A DNA stretch of 33,280 nucleotides from an uncultured Lachnospiraceae bacterium (lineage in GTDB: Bacteria > Bacillota > Clostridia > Lachnospirales > Lachnospiraceae), in contig CANCYO010000030.1 of NCBI GenBank assembly GCA_947382415.1, forward strand, positions 1 to 33,280. The letters run 5' to 3'. Shown one piece after another: positions 8,209-16,168 of this stretch. Below the pieces are notes generated by a model. The model saw only the letters and a program-made list of their open reading frames with translations, was not told where the DNA came from and ran no database searches. Numbering within the stretch: the stretch's first letter is position 1; every line of letters starts with the position of its first letter. A program made the position numbers and the translations under genes.

Positions 8209-9585
8209 ATGATCAGAGTAATAGGAGTGAGATTTCGCACGGCGGGAAAGATCTATTTTTTTGATCCGCTGGAGTATGAGATAAAGCGCGGTGACCATGT
8301 GATCGTGGAGACTGCCAGAGGAATTGAGTTCGGAACAGTGGTGTCGGATATCCGGGAGGTGGAGGAGGACAAGGTGGTTCAGCCGCTGAAGCCGGTAATC
8401 CGTATAGCCGGACAGAGGGATGTGGAGCAGGAGCAGGCCAATCGCCAGAAAGAGAAAGAGGCGTTTCAGATCTGTCTGGAGAAGATCCGGAAACATGAGC
8501 TGGAGATGAAGCTTATCGACGCTGAATATACCTTTGACAACAATAAGGTTTTGTTTTATTTTACCGCGGACGGCAGAATCGATTTTCGCGAGCTGGTGAA
8601 GGATCTGGCCAGTGTGTTCAAGACACGTATCGAGCTGCGTCAGATAGGAGTGCGGGACGAGACCAAGATCATCGGGGGAATCGGTATCTGCGGCAGGCCG
8701 CTTTGCTGTCACAGCTATCTGTCTGATTTTATTCCGGTATCTATTAAAATGGCCAAGGAACAGAATCTGTCTCTGAATCCCACCAAGATATCAGGTGTCT
8801 GCGGACGTCTGATGTGCTGCCTGAAGAACGAGGAAGAGACTTATGAGGAATTGAACCGGAAGCTTCCCAGCATCGGCGACACTGTCATGGCGGAGGACGG
8901 CAGCAGAGGCGAGGTGCAGAGCGTCAATGTGCTGAGGCAGCTGGTGAAGGTAGTGGTGGAGGAAGGCGATTCTAAGGAGATTCGTGAGTATGAAGTGGGC
9001 AAACTTCATTTTAAGAGAAAGCACACCAAGAAGGAGCGCATGGAGCTTTCTCCTGAGGAGCTGGAAGAGCTGGAGCGTCTGGAACAGGAAGAGCTGGAAG
9101 AGATTCAGATAGAGGAGCAGGAGAACGCAAGATCCGAAAACCGTCAGGGGAATCGTTTTGACAGTCAAAGGGACAAGCAGCGCGATAACCAGCGCGAGGG
9201 CCGCCGTCAGGAGGGAAACCGTTCGGAAAACGGCCGTTTTGAGAACGGACGCGGTGAGCACAGGAGAGAACGGGGGAACAGGGATTCCTTTGGCGACCGC
9301 CGTCAGAACAATAACCGTCAGGCCAACGGATACCGGGAGGGAAACCGGCAGGATAATCGAAACGGTGAACGTCACAGGAACAATAACAGGCAGGACAACA
9401 GACCGGACAACCGGCAGGATAACAGGCAGGACGGCAGACCGGAAAACAGACCGGATGGCCGTCAGGACAGTCGGTTTGGAGAGAATTCCTATAGAAGAGA
9501 CAGAAGGAATCGATCGGGAAGGAAATCCGAGCAGAATGGAAATGCAGGAAATGGAAACACGGGAAATGGAAATGCGGGAAGTTGA
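8209..9585 (+). CDS. ricT: RicT/YaaT family protein (PSP1 domain) with long charged tail
   Basis: In Bacillus, RicT works with RicA and RicF in a Fe-S complex that promotes RNase Y-dependent mRNA maturation and competence/sporulation. Residues 1-275 are the PSP1 core with six cysteines in two CxxxxCC sets: Cys161, 166, 167 (CGRPLCC) and Cys198, 203, 204 (CGRLMCC). An acidic helix (about 280-307) follows. Then comes a tail of about 150 residues made almost only of Arg, Asn, Gln, Asp and Gly in imperfect short repeats (NRQDNRPDNRQD-type). The usual family length is about 275 aa, so the tail is an addition. Its last 14 bases overlap the chosen trmN6 start. The ATG follows AGTGAGGTG. Confidence 0.92.
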   Translation: MIRVIGVRFRTAGKIYFFDPLEYEIKRGDHVIVETARGIEFGTVVSDIREVEEDKVVQPLKPVIRIAGQRDVEQEQANRQKEKEAFQICLEKIRKHELEMKLIDAEYTFDNNKVLFYFTADGRIDFRELVKDLASVFKTRIELRQIGVRDETKIIGGIGICGRPLCCHSYLSDFIPVSIKMAKEQNLSLNPTKISGVCGRLMCCLKNEEETYEELNRKLPSIGDTVMAEDGSRGEVQSVNVLRQLVKVVVEEGDSKEIREYEVGKLHFKRKHTKKERMELSPEELEELERLEQEELEEIQIEEQENARSENRQGNRFDSQRDKQRDNQREGRRQEGNRSENGRFENGRGEHRRERGNRDSFGDRRQNNNRQANGYREGNRQDNRNGERHRNNNRQDNRPDNRQDNRQDGRPENRPDGRQDSRFGENSYRRDRRNRSGRKSEQNGNAGNGNTGNGNAGS

Positions 9586-10312
9586 TCTGAGGGCAAATGA
9601 GAGAGTCGATGATCTGCAGAGAAACGGTTACCGCATTATCCAGAATCCGGAAAAATTCTGTTTTGGCATGGATGCGGTGCTGTTGACAGGATTTGCCCGG
9701 GCGGGAAGAGAGGATGTGCTGTTGGATCTGGGGACGGGAACGGGCATCATTCCTCTGCTGATGTATGCGAAATATCAGTGTTCCCATCTTTTTGGACTGG
9801 AGATTCAGGAGGAGAGCGCAGACATGGCCCGCAGGAGCGTAGCAATGAACGGACTTTCCGACAGGATTGATATTGTGACAGGAGATATCAGGGAAGCAGA
9901 CAGCCTTTGGAGGTCTGCTTCCTTTGATTGTATCACCTGTAATCCGCCCTATATGATCGGGCAGCATGGACTGACCAACCCCGAGGCGCCAAAGGCCATT
10001 GCCCGCCATGAGATTTTGTGTACGCTGGAGGATGTGGTGGCGGCTGCGGCGAAACTGCTGAAACCGGGAGGACATTTTTTTATGGTACACAGACCTTTTC
10101 GGCTGGCAGAGATTGTGACAGTGTTGTCACAATATAAACTGGAACCAAAGCGTATGCAGCTTGTATATCCTTATGTGGACAAGGAGCCTAATATGGTCCT
10201 GATAGAGGCGGTGCGGGGAGGCAGGCCCCGCATGAGCGTGGAGAAGCCGTTGATCATTTTTAAGCGGCCCGGCGTCTATATGCCGGAGATCAGGGAAGTA
10301 TACGGGTATTAG
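9572..10312 (+). CDS. TrmN6-like tRNA1(Val) adenine-N6 methyltransferase
   Basis: Predicted SAM-dependent methyltransferase of about 246 aa that modifies A37 of tRNA1(Val). Features are the entry sequence RIIQNPEKFCFGMDAVLL, SAM motif I DLGTGTGIIPLL, an acidic motif II region (GLEIQEESADMARR) and the catalytic NPPY in CNPPYMIG. The frame stays open back to 9158, but that part is antisense-like translation of the ricT repeats. Five ATG codons lie between 9536 and 9572, all overlapping the end of ricT, and I cannot decide among them. The location between ricT and rsmI matches yabB in Bacillus. Confidence 0.88.
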   Translation: MREVDLRANERVDDLQRNGYRIIQNPEKFCFGMDAVLLTGFARAGREDVLLDLGTGTGIIPLLMYAKYQCSHLFGLEIQEESADMARRSVAMNGLSDRIDIVTGDIREADSLWRSASFDCITCNPPYMIGQHGLTNPEAPKAIARHEILCTLEDVVAAAAKLLKPGGHFFMVHRPFRLAEIVTVLSQYKLEPKRMQLVYPYVDKEPNMVLIEAVRGGRPRMSVEKPLIIFKRPGVYMPEIREVYGY

Positions 10313-10356
10313 GAGAGCTGAACTATCAGATGAAGAGATGGTGAAGGGAGGTTTTT

Positions 10357-11202
10357 ATGGCAGGGACATTGTTTTTATGCGCAACGCCAATCGGGAATCT
10401 GGGAGATATGACGCCCCGGGTGATCGATACGCTTCGGAGTGTGGACGTGATAGCGGCAGAGGATACCCGCAACAGCATAAAGCTCCTGAATCACTTTGAC
10501 ATTCATACGTCCATGACCAGCTATCATGAATATAATAAAGTGGAGAAAGCACAGCAGCTTGTGGGCCAGCTTCTGGCAGGGCGGAATATCGCGCTGATAA
10601 CAGACGCGGGGACTCCGGCCATATCAGATCCCGGTGAAGTGCTGGTGCGTATGTGTCATGAGAGCGGCGTACCTGTGACTTCCCTTCCGGGGCCTGCGGC
10701 CTGTATCACAGCACTAACATTGTCCGGCCTGTCTACCAGAAGATTTTGTTTTGAAGGGTTTTTGCCCTCAGATAAGAGAGAGAAGAGGCGGGTGCTGGAA
10801 GAGCTTGCAGGCGAGAGCCGCACTATCATTCTCTATGAGGCTCCCCATCATTTGATACGGACGCTGAATGAGCTGTATGAGGCGCTGGGGCAGAGGAAGA
10901 TCACACTTTGCAGAGAACTGACCAAGAAGTTTGAGACCATTGTTCCCACTACGCTGGAGGAAGCACTGGCATATTACCGGACGGAGGAGCCCAGAGGCGA
11001 GTATGTGCTGGTGCTGGAGGGCAAGAGCTTTGCCGAGAAGCGTCAGGAGGAGATCGCCTCATGGGAGGATCGGAGTATCGAGGAGCATATGGCCTATTAT
11101 GAGAATCAGGGCATGGAGAATAAAGCGGCCATGAAGCAGGTAGCAAAAGACCGGGGCGTGAGCAAACGGGAGATTTATGCGTATCTGCACGGGGAGAGTT
11201 AA
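10357..11202 (+). CDS. rsmI: 16S rRNA (cytidine1402-2'-O)-methyltransferase
   Basis: RsmI methylates the 2'-O of C1402 in the decoding centre of the small ribosomal subunit. The 281-aa protein has the N-terminal LFLCATPIGNLGDMTPR motif, AAEDTRNS, LITDAGTPAISDPG and the SLPGPAA motif, all typical of the tetrapyrrole-methylase fold. A C-terminal helical domain ends GVSKREIYAYLH. The ribosome site GGGAGG lies about seven bases before the ATG. It is 44 bp downstream of the TrmN6-like gene and probably cotranscribed with it. Confidence 0.96.
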   Translation: MAGTLFLCATPIGNLGDMTPRVIDTLRSVDVIAAEDTRNSIKLLNHFDIHTSMTSYHEYNKVEKAQQLVGQLLAGRNIALITDAGTPAISDPGEVLVRMCHESGVPVTSLPGPAACITALTLSGLSTRRFCFEGFLPSDKREKRRVLEELAGESRTIILYEAPHHLIRTLNELYEALGQRKITLCRELTKKFETIVPTTLEEALAYYRTEEPRGEYVLVLEGKSFAEKRQEEIASWEDRSIEEHMAYYENQGMENKAAMKQVAKDRGVSKREIYAYLHGES

Positions 11203-11247
11203 AGGACGGCCGGGCGATGGCAGCAGGAAGAGAGAAGGGGAATGTTT

Positions 11248-11421
11248 ATGGGTATCTGTGAGATGTGTGTCAATTATGTTTATGACGAGGATTATGAGTG
11301 CTATAGCTGTATGGTGAATCTGGATGAGGATGAGATGTACCGTTTCCTGACGGGAAGCGGGCGGGAATGCCCTTATTTCAGGGCAGATGATGAATATGGA
11401 GTTGTGCGGCATCAGATGTGA
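11248..11421 (+). CDS. Small cysteine-rich protein, DUF6472-like
   Basis: This 57-aa protein has five cysteines (4, 7, 18, 21 and 41). They form two CxxC pairs flanking an acidic Tyr-rich stretch, followed by LDEDEMYRFL, CPYF and a terminal VVRHQM. The pattern fits a small zinc-binding protein of the DUF6472 type that is common in Lachnospiraceae. Function unknown. The AAGGGG ribosome site is seven bases upstream. An in-frame ATG at 11242 would add two residues. It is the last gene before the convergent terminator. Confidence 0.8.
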   Translation: MGICEMCVNYVYDEDYECYSCMVNLDEDEMYRFLTGSGRECPYFRADDEYGVVRHQM

Positions 11422-11480
11422 TGGTGGGAATGGGTAATGTGAATATCTGAAGATATCTAAAATGGTAGTGCAAATAGAAA

Positions 11481-11514
11481 GAAGAGCATCGGGAACAGTG
11501 TCCCGGTGCTCTTC
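11481..11514. terminator. Bidirectional terminator between convergent units
   Basis: A 14-bp stem (11481-11494 with 11501-11514, one G-T wobble) encloses a six-base loop. T-rich sequence follows on the minus strand (CTTTCTATTT) and a weaker one on the plus strand (CTGTTTCT). It lies between the 57-aa Cys gene and the end of the S8 protease gene and would serve both. Confidence 0.75.
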
Positions 11515-11574
11515 CTGTTTCTATGTCTGATTGTACGGTTATTGAGCATATCTCAGATAGCCGATGTTTGATCA

Positions 11575-14500
11575 TTACATACTGAATAATGCATCGTCTG
11601 CTGTTTTGATCAAAATAATCGATTGAGAACCACTCTTGTTGCCCGTCTGCAGTTTTACCTTCACGGTCACTTTGATGCCGTCCCGAACCGTAAAACTCTT
11701 TTGTTGAGCGCTGGTTTTATTTGTGGTTGCCTCGTCTGTGGTCAGAATGAAACAACTGAGTCCACCTAAATCTGTAGCCTGATAACCTATATTTCTGCCT
11801 TTGGGGCCGGATACGGTTGTGTTGTACGGAACATTGAAGAAATGACCGTTATCCAGCATAGCTGCGGGTACGAGATAACCCCGTTCTTTAATAAATGCAA
11901 AGGCTGCAATTTTGCGGATTACGGCAACCTTGTAGACTGCGGCAGCACCGCTTCCGTCAGCTGCTTCCGCCATGACATAAGCATATACTCCATCGGTATC
12001 TTTGCTTGCATTTTTGCCGATAGATTTCGCCTTTACTGCTCCGCTTGCGCTGACAGAAATAATATCCTTGTAAGTTTCGGGTACGGACCATTTCACTTTG
12101 GCATTCTGAGGTGTTCCGAAGCTGTTGCCGACCTGTGCCTTCAATTTTAAGGTAGAACCTACTGATACGATACCATCATTGTCCTCAGCGGGAATGATGG
12201 TAAGGCTGGACATGGGAACTGTCACAGTTACCGTACATACAGCCTTCTTGTTGCTGCCGTCAGTGGCCGTACAAGTGATTTTGGTCTTTCCGCTTGCCAC
12301 AGCTCGTACGATACCTTTGGAATCTACGGTAGCTACATCCGGTGCGCTGCTGGTAAAGGTTATTGCAGTGCTGTCACCGCCGTCAACCTTGGCGGTAAGA
12401 GCCTGTGCGGTAGGCGCATTAAAGTTGCCGCTTGTCGTGAACAGATTCATGGTCTTGGGCAAAGTGATCTTTTTGATCGGATCACTTATGATTGAAATAT
12501 CGATGGAATCGGTTAAATTGGATCCGTCGGTTGTTTTTGCGGTCACAGTGTAGGATCCGCTGGCAGTTTTGCTGGCGCTTACCTTGCCGTTTTTCACGGT
12601 TACGCCTGTGCCGGTCACGCTCCACTCAAGGCTCTTTGAAGAGACATTGGAAGGGGAGAGACTTGCTTTCAGGGTAACGCTCTTGCCGGCGACAAGTTTG
12701 GAAGAACCTGAAATTTTTAATTTAGTTGCGAGTTGAAGAACTGTGACAGTACAGGATGCACTCTTGCCGGTGCCGTCGTTAGCCGTTGCCTTAATGGTTA
12801 CCTTGCCGGGGGCTTTGCCTGTCACAACGCCATCTTTGTCAACGGTGGCAATTTTCTTATTGCTGCTGCTCCACGCTACATCGCCTGCTGTTCCGGGCGT
12901 ACCGTCTCCGTAGGTCACAACGATGCCTTCGGCCAGATTTTTGCTGTTGCCCTTTGCAACGGAAGCTTTTTTCTCAGCCAAAACAATGGATTTCACACTG
13001 TTCTTAAGATCTACTACTTCAATGCTATAGGTAGCCGCAACAGGTTTACCGTCAGATTTAAATACATTACCCTTTTTGTCAACTGCTGTTGCGGTGACGG
13101 TGAAGTTGCCGGCAGTAGCTGTCTTGGCCACACTGACCTTACCGGAGGTGCTCACTGTAACACCTTTGCCCTCGGGAGCCACAGACCATTTTATTTTGGA
13201 GGACACAGCGTAGGAAGGTGTAGCGGAAGCCTTCAGAGCCAGACTGCTTCCGAGAGCAAGTCTGTGCACTTCATTAGAAATAATGTTTACGCCGTTAGGG
13301 TCAGGCGTAAAGGTGTAGGTGCCGGTGGCAACCTTGCTGGCCTTGCCGGTAAGGATATTTACAGCAATAGCCTTTACGGTTACTTTCTTGGCTCCCCCCA
13401 CAGTGACAGGACCCGTATACAGGGTTCCGTTCGTTACTTTCCCGTCCTTGAGAGCAGGAGATTTACCGTTTGTGCTATAGTAGATATCAACGCCAAGCGT
13501 AGTATCGCTGGTGATAGTAAGTACCAGATAATTTGAATTAAGGGTTAATTTATTTCCCACATTGAAAACAGGGACTGCAGGAATAGCCGATGCGCTCTCT
13601 GCCTTTAAATTAAATACGGAGGGCAGCCAGGTAGTACCGGCTCCGGTACCGGCGGAAGGACATTTTTTGGCATTTTCCGCCATTACTTTATAGAGAGCGT
13701 CCACTTTTGCCGTTCCGGTCTTGCCTGCCAGTTCGGGAACCTTACTTGCGCCGGAGAGAATTACTGCGGCTACGCCGGTCGCTACGGGACAGGCCATGCT
13801 GGTGCCGTCCATGTAGGTATAGCTGTCAGCCCCTTCATTATAGGTAGAATAAATGTCTGTTCCGGGGAAAGCCAGATCCACTGAATCGTTGTAATTAGTA
13901 TAAGTAGCTTTTTTGCCATCCTGTTGCAGTGCGGCAATGGAGCATACATTGTCATAGGATGCGGGATAGCTCTTGCCGTTGGTAGCTTCGTTGCCGGCAG
14001 CCGCAAAAATGGCAATACCAGCCTTGTAGGCATTCTGCAGTACGATATTCTCATTTTCGTCGTACCAGCCGCTGCCCAGACTCAGATTGATCACATCAAG
14101 GCCGTCTTTGATAGCCTGATTGATACCTCTGAATTCAGCGTCAGCAAGAATAGCGCCATCTTTAGTGCCCACGCCATAGACATAGAGAGCTGCCTCGGGG
14201 GCGATACCTGCTCCGCCTTTGCCGTTATTTAGGTTGGCGGCGACAATACCAGATACATGGGTGCCGTGTCCGTTCACATCTATGGTGGAGGCCTCAGCAG
14301 GATCACTTATCATTGACAGATGCTGCACCAGCTTGCCATCGGCAAATTCTTCGTGGCCGCTCAGGACACCGGAGTCGATGACGCCGACTTTGACGCCCTG
14401 TCCCTTGTAACCGGCTTCCCATGCATAGATATCACCTACAAAAGCATGCTGCCACTGATAATCGTTGGCTTCGCTCAGAGCGGGATCACTGTATGTAGCA

Positions 14501-15102
14501 TATAATTTTTTGTAATAATTAGGCCATACCGCAGGAAGCTTATAATCATCGCTTGCAGCACATAAAACAGCTTGGGACACGGTTCTGTCTTCAGACAGAC
14601 GGATAACGGCAACGCCGAGATCATAACGATCCAGTGTTCCGCCGAAAGCTTCAGCGACCAGCTGTGCCTCCTCCTCGCTGTCGGTCAGATATACCAGTTC
14701 ACCCTTGGCATAAAAATTGGTGTTATCCTCACTCTGATAAGGCGCCAGTCCGCCTGTGTGCTCAGAGAGGATGCGTTTCTGTTCCTTTTGCTCTGCAGAA
14801 AGCTCATAGCTCTCGGGGAGACCGGGGAACAGAGATTCCTCTACGGGAGTATTCACGATATCTTCGCCGTCGAGAGTTCCAGCCGGAAGTATCTCTTCAC
14901 CGGTTTCTTCAAGCATTGCATCGGTGGCATCACCGCCGCTGATATCCTCAATATTCAAAGTGTCTATAGATTGGATATCCTCAATCCGGACATTGTCCAG
15001 TTGGGCGGTATCGGACTCGGCCTGCGCGGTGATTCCGGCAGACTGAAAAGTCAGTAATGCTGCCAGCATGACTGACAAAAACTTATTTCTTTTTCGGTTC
15101 AT
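11575..15102 (-). CDS. Secreted subtilisin-like (S8) serine protease with Ig-like repeats
   Basis: A 1175-aa secreted endopeptidase. A signal peptide (about 1-28, ending AQA) precedes an acidic linker and a prodomain-like segment (about 130-201). The S8 catalytic domain (about 225-500) has the full triad: Asp243 (VIDSG), His279 (GHGTHVSG) and Ser435 (GTSMACPVA), with oxyanion Asn371 (AAAGNEA). A chitobiase/FN3-like segment (about 525-600) follows, then several bacterial Ig-like (Big_2) repeats to about residue 1060 with the recurring K-x-T-I-T/C-x-A-x-D-G pattern. I see no LPxTG motif or C-terminal membrane anchor, so it is either released or held non-covalently. It starts 21 bp after a small lipoprotein gene and the two are probably one operon. 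Confidence 0.93.
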   Translation of the reverse strand: MNRKRNKFLSVMLAALLTFQSAGITAQAESDTAQLDNVRIEDIQSIDTLNIEDISGGDATDAMLEETGEEILPAGTLDGEDIVNTPVEESLFPGLPESYELSAEQKEQKRILSEHTGGLAPYQSEDNTNFYAKGELVYLTDSEEEAQLVAEAFGGTLDRYDLGVAVIRLSEDRTVSQAVLCAASDDYKLPAVWPNYYKKLYATYSDPALSEANDYQWQHAFVGDIYAWEAGYKGQGVKVGVIDSGVLSGHEEFADGKLVQHLSMISDPAEASTIDVNGHGTHVSGIVAANLNNGKGGAGIAPEAALYVYGVGTKDGAILADAEFRGINQAIKDGLDVINLSLGSGWYDENENIVLQNAYKAGIAIFAAAGNEATNGKSYPASYDNVCSIAALQQDGKKATYTNYNDSVDLAFPGTDIYSTYNEGADSYTYMDGTSMACPVATGVAAVILSGASKVPELAGKTGTAKVDALYKVMAENAKKCPSAGTGAGTTWLPSVFNLKAESASAIPAVPVFNVGNKLTLNSNYLVLTITSDTTLGVDIYYSTNGKSPALKDGKVTNGTLYTGPVTVGGAKKVTVKAIAVNILTGKASKVATGTYTFTPDPNGVNIISNEVHRLALGSSLALKASATPSYAVSSKIKWSVAPEGKGVTVSTSGKVSVAKTATAGNFTVTATAVDKKGNVFKSDGKPVAATYSIEVVDLKNSVKSIVLAEKKASVAKGNSKNLAEGIVVTYGDGTPGTAGDVAWSSSNKKIATVDKDGVVTGKAPGKVTIKATANDGTGKSASCTVTVLQLATKLKISGSSKLVAGKSVTLKASLSPSNVSSKSLEWSVTGTGVTVKNGKVSASKTASGSYTVTAKTTDGSNLTDSIDISIISDPIKKITLPKTMNLFTTSGNFNAPTAQALTAKVDGGDSTAITFTSSAPDVATVDSKGIVRAVASGKTKITCTATDGSNKKAVCTVTVTVPMSSLTIIPAEDNDGIVSVGSTLKLKAQVGNSFGTPQNAKVKWSVPETYKDIISVSASGAVKAKSIGKNASKDTDGVYAYVMAEAADGSGAAAVYKVAVIRKIAAFAFIKERGYLVPAAMLDNGHFFNVPYNTTVSGPKGRNIGYQATDLGGLSCFILTTDEATTNKTSAQQKSFTVRDGIKVTVKVKLQTGNKSGSQSIILIKTADDALFSM

Positions 15103-15123
15103 TTCTTTTCCTTTCCCCCTTGC

Positions 15124-15477
15124 TTAATATAATTGCAGTGTATGGTTTACCGTTAATAAAGGGTAACCGTTTTCTTTGCCCAGAGCGATCAGCTCATTAG
15201 GATCCTGATCTGTCGTGTAAATTGCCACGCCATCAGAAAAAGACACAAGCTCTATCTGATAGAGAGTTGCGATTTCCTGAGCCTGCTCATCATCATCAGC
15301 CAGTGCCACAAGTTCCGTGGCCTGTGTGTCTGTCTCATCAGACGCTGTGTTCGGGGGCAGAATCTGCTCAAAACCGGAACTGCCGGCGGCGCTGTTTTTG
15401 GTACCGCAGGCCGCCAGTATACCGCCCAGAATACCGGCGCCGACTGCCGCCATCATCAGCTTATGCTTCCTCCTCAA
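15124..15477 (-). CDS. Small lipoprotein resembling the protease prodomain (possible inhibitor or chaperone)
   Basis: I place the start at a TTG (15477) with GAGGTG six or seven bases upstream. This gives a 117-aa protein with a clean lipoprotein signal (RRKHK n-region, hydrophobic core, LAAC with Cys24). The open frame extends to 15546, but that extension spoils the signal. Residues 55-117 resemble residues 135-201 of the downstream protease. Shared features in order are ELVxLxD, an acidic EEAQ/EQAQ helix, a GVA strand, a later YxL and a terminal LY. That protease segment precedes the catalytic domain, where S8 enzymes carry their I9-type prodomain. A membrane-anchored in-trans inhibitor or folding helper is therefore inferred. 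Confidence 0.75.
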   Translation of the reverse strand: MRRKHKLMMAAVGAGILGGILAACGTKNSAAGSSGFEQILPPNTASDETDTQATELVALADDDEQAQEIATLYQIELVSFSDGVAIYTTDQDPNELIALGKENGYPLLTVNHTLQLY

Positions 15478-15590
15478 ATTTATCACCTCTTTTCCCATCA
15501 TAGAAATCAGTATAAATAATAATTTATCTATCAAATATTCTAGCACAACAGATTTGATTCTACCAGTGATATTTCGTTGAGATATTGCAC

Positions 15591-15629
15591 AAAAAAAGCA
15601 GTAAATCTCGTGAAAATTTACTGCTTTTT
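15591..15629 (-). terminator. Terminator of the coat-protein operon
   Basis: An AAAAAGCAGTAAAT / ATTTACTGCTTTTT stem of about 14 bp with a nine-base loop is followed on the minus strand by a run of T. On the plus strand it also ends in TTTTT. It lies 40 bp after the coat gene stop and separates that operon from the lipoprotein-protease operon. Confidence 0.85.
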
Positions 15630-15668
15630 GCTCGTTAAAATATTATCTTGTAAGAGGATAACTGTCTG

Positions 15669-15923
15669 TTACAGAGAATTCTGCTTAAACAGGTCTCTCA
15701 CATGTGCCACCTCGGCGTCTGTGGCCTTGGCTGCGGGCACATAATAGGACTTTTCTCTGGCGATCTGATACAGCTCTTCCTGTGACTGCTCACAAGCGTT
15801 TCGCATCTGCTTTAAGGTGCTCTTGAGCTCCTTGTTCTCGGACTGGGCGATCATGCCTGCATAGCGGGTCAATTCTCCGTTGATACCGGCCAGGGTATCT
15901 GCTACCATTACTTTCTCCTGCAT
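15669..15923 (-). CDS. CotF-like spore coat protein
   Basis: This 84-aa all-helical protein resembles the CotF family (residues: LAGINGELTRYAGMIAQSENKEL, then an SQEELYQIAREKSYYVPA segment). A ferritin-like helical pair is expected. It is a structural spore component by family, and its role here is inferred. It lies 15 bp downstream of the 61-aa partner, with a good GAAAGGTGG ribosome site. Confidence 0.8.
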   Translation of the reverse strand: MQEKVMVADTLAGINGELTRYAGMIAQSENKELKSTLKQMRNACEQSQEELYQIAREKSYYVPAAKATDAEVAHVRDLFKQNSL

Positions 15924-15938
15924 TTTGTCTCCACCTTT

Positions 15939-16124
15939 CTAATTCAAAAATTTCATCAGCTGCTGCTTGTTGTCCATGGCAGATTTTGCGCCCTTTTCAA
16001 AAAACTGCTTGATCTCGGTGTCCTGGGCCTCCTGGGCGTAGGCCTGCATCTTACAGTGGGTGGTGTCAAAGCCGCCGATGAGATGGCGGAGATTCTGTAA
16101 ATCGAGCTCTGATATATTACTCAT
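15939..16124 (-). CDS. Small coat-associated protein paired with the CotF-like gene
   Basis: A 61-aa helical protein (LQNLRHLIGGFDTTHCKMQAYAQ, then FFEKGAKSAMDNKQQLMKFL) that resembles a short CotF-type helical hairpin. The ATG has a strong AGGAGGT site. It is the first gene of a two-gene operon with the CotF-like gene, the pair layout being common in Clostridia. Function beyond an association with the spore is not visible. Confidence 0.7.
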   Translation of the reverse strand: MSNISELDLQNLRHLIGGFDTTHCKMQAYAQEAQDTEIKQFFEKGAKSAMDNKQQLMKFLN

Positions 16125-16168
16125 AGTGCTACCTCCTGATATTTTTTTACAGGGATAGTGTGCTCGAT

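Noticed and set aside
9158..9571. Long N-terminal extension of the TrmN6-like frame
   Set aside because: It is the other-frame translation of ricT's Arg-rich repeat tail; the family N-terminus begins near 9572.
11575..11800. Cell-wall anchor at the protease C-terminus
   Set aside because: No LPxTG-like motif followed by a hydrophobic and basic tail is present.
12733..13536. 267-aa frame opposite the protease repeats
   Set aside because: Antisense shadow of the Ig-like repeats, with no ribosome site or recognisable domain.
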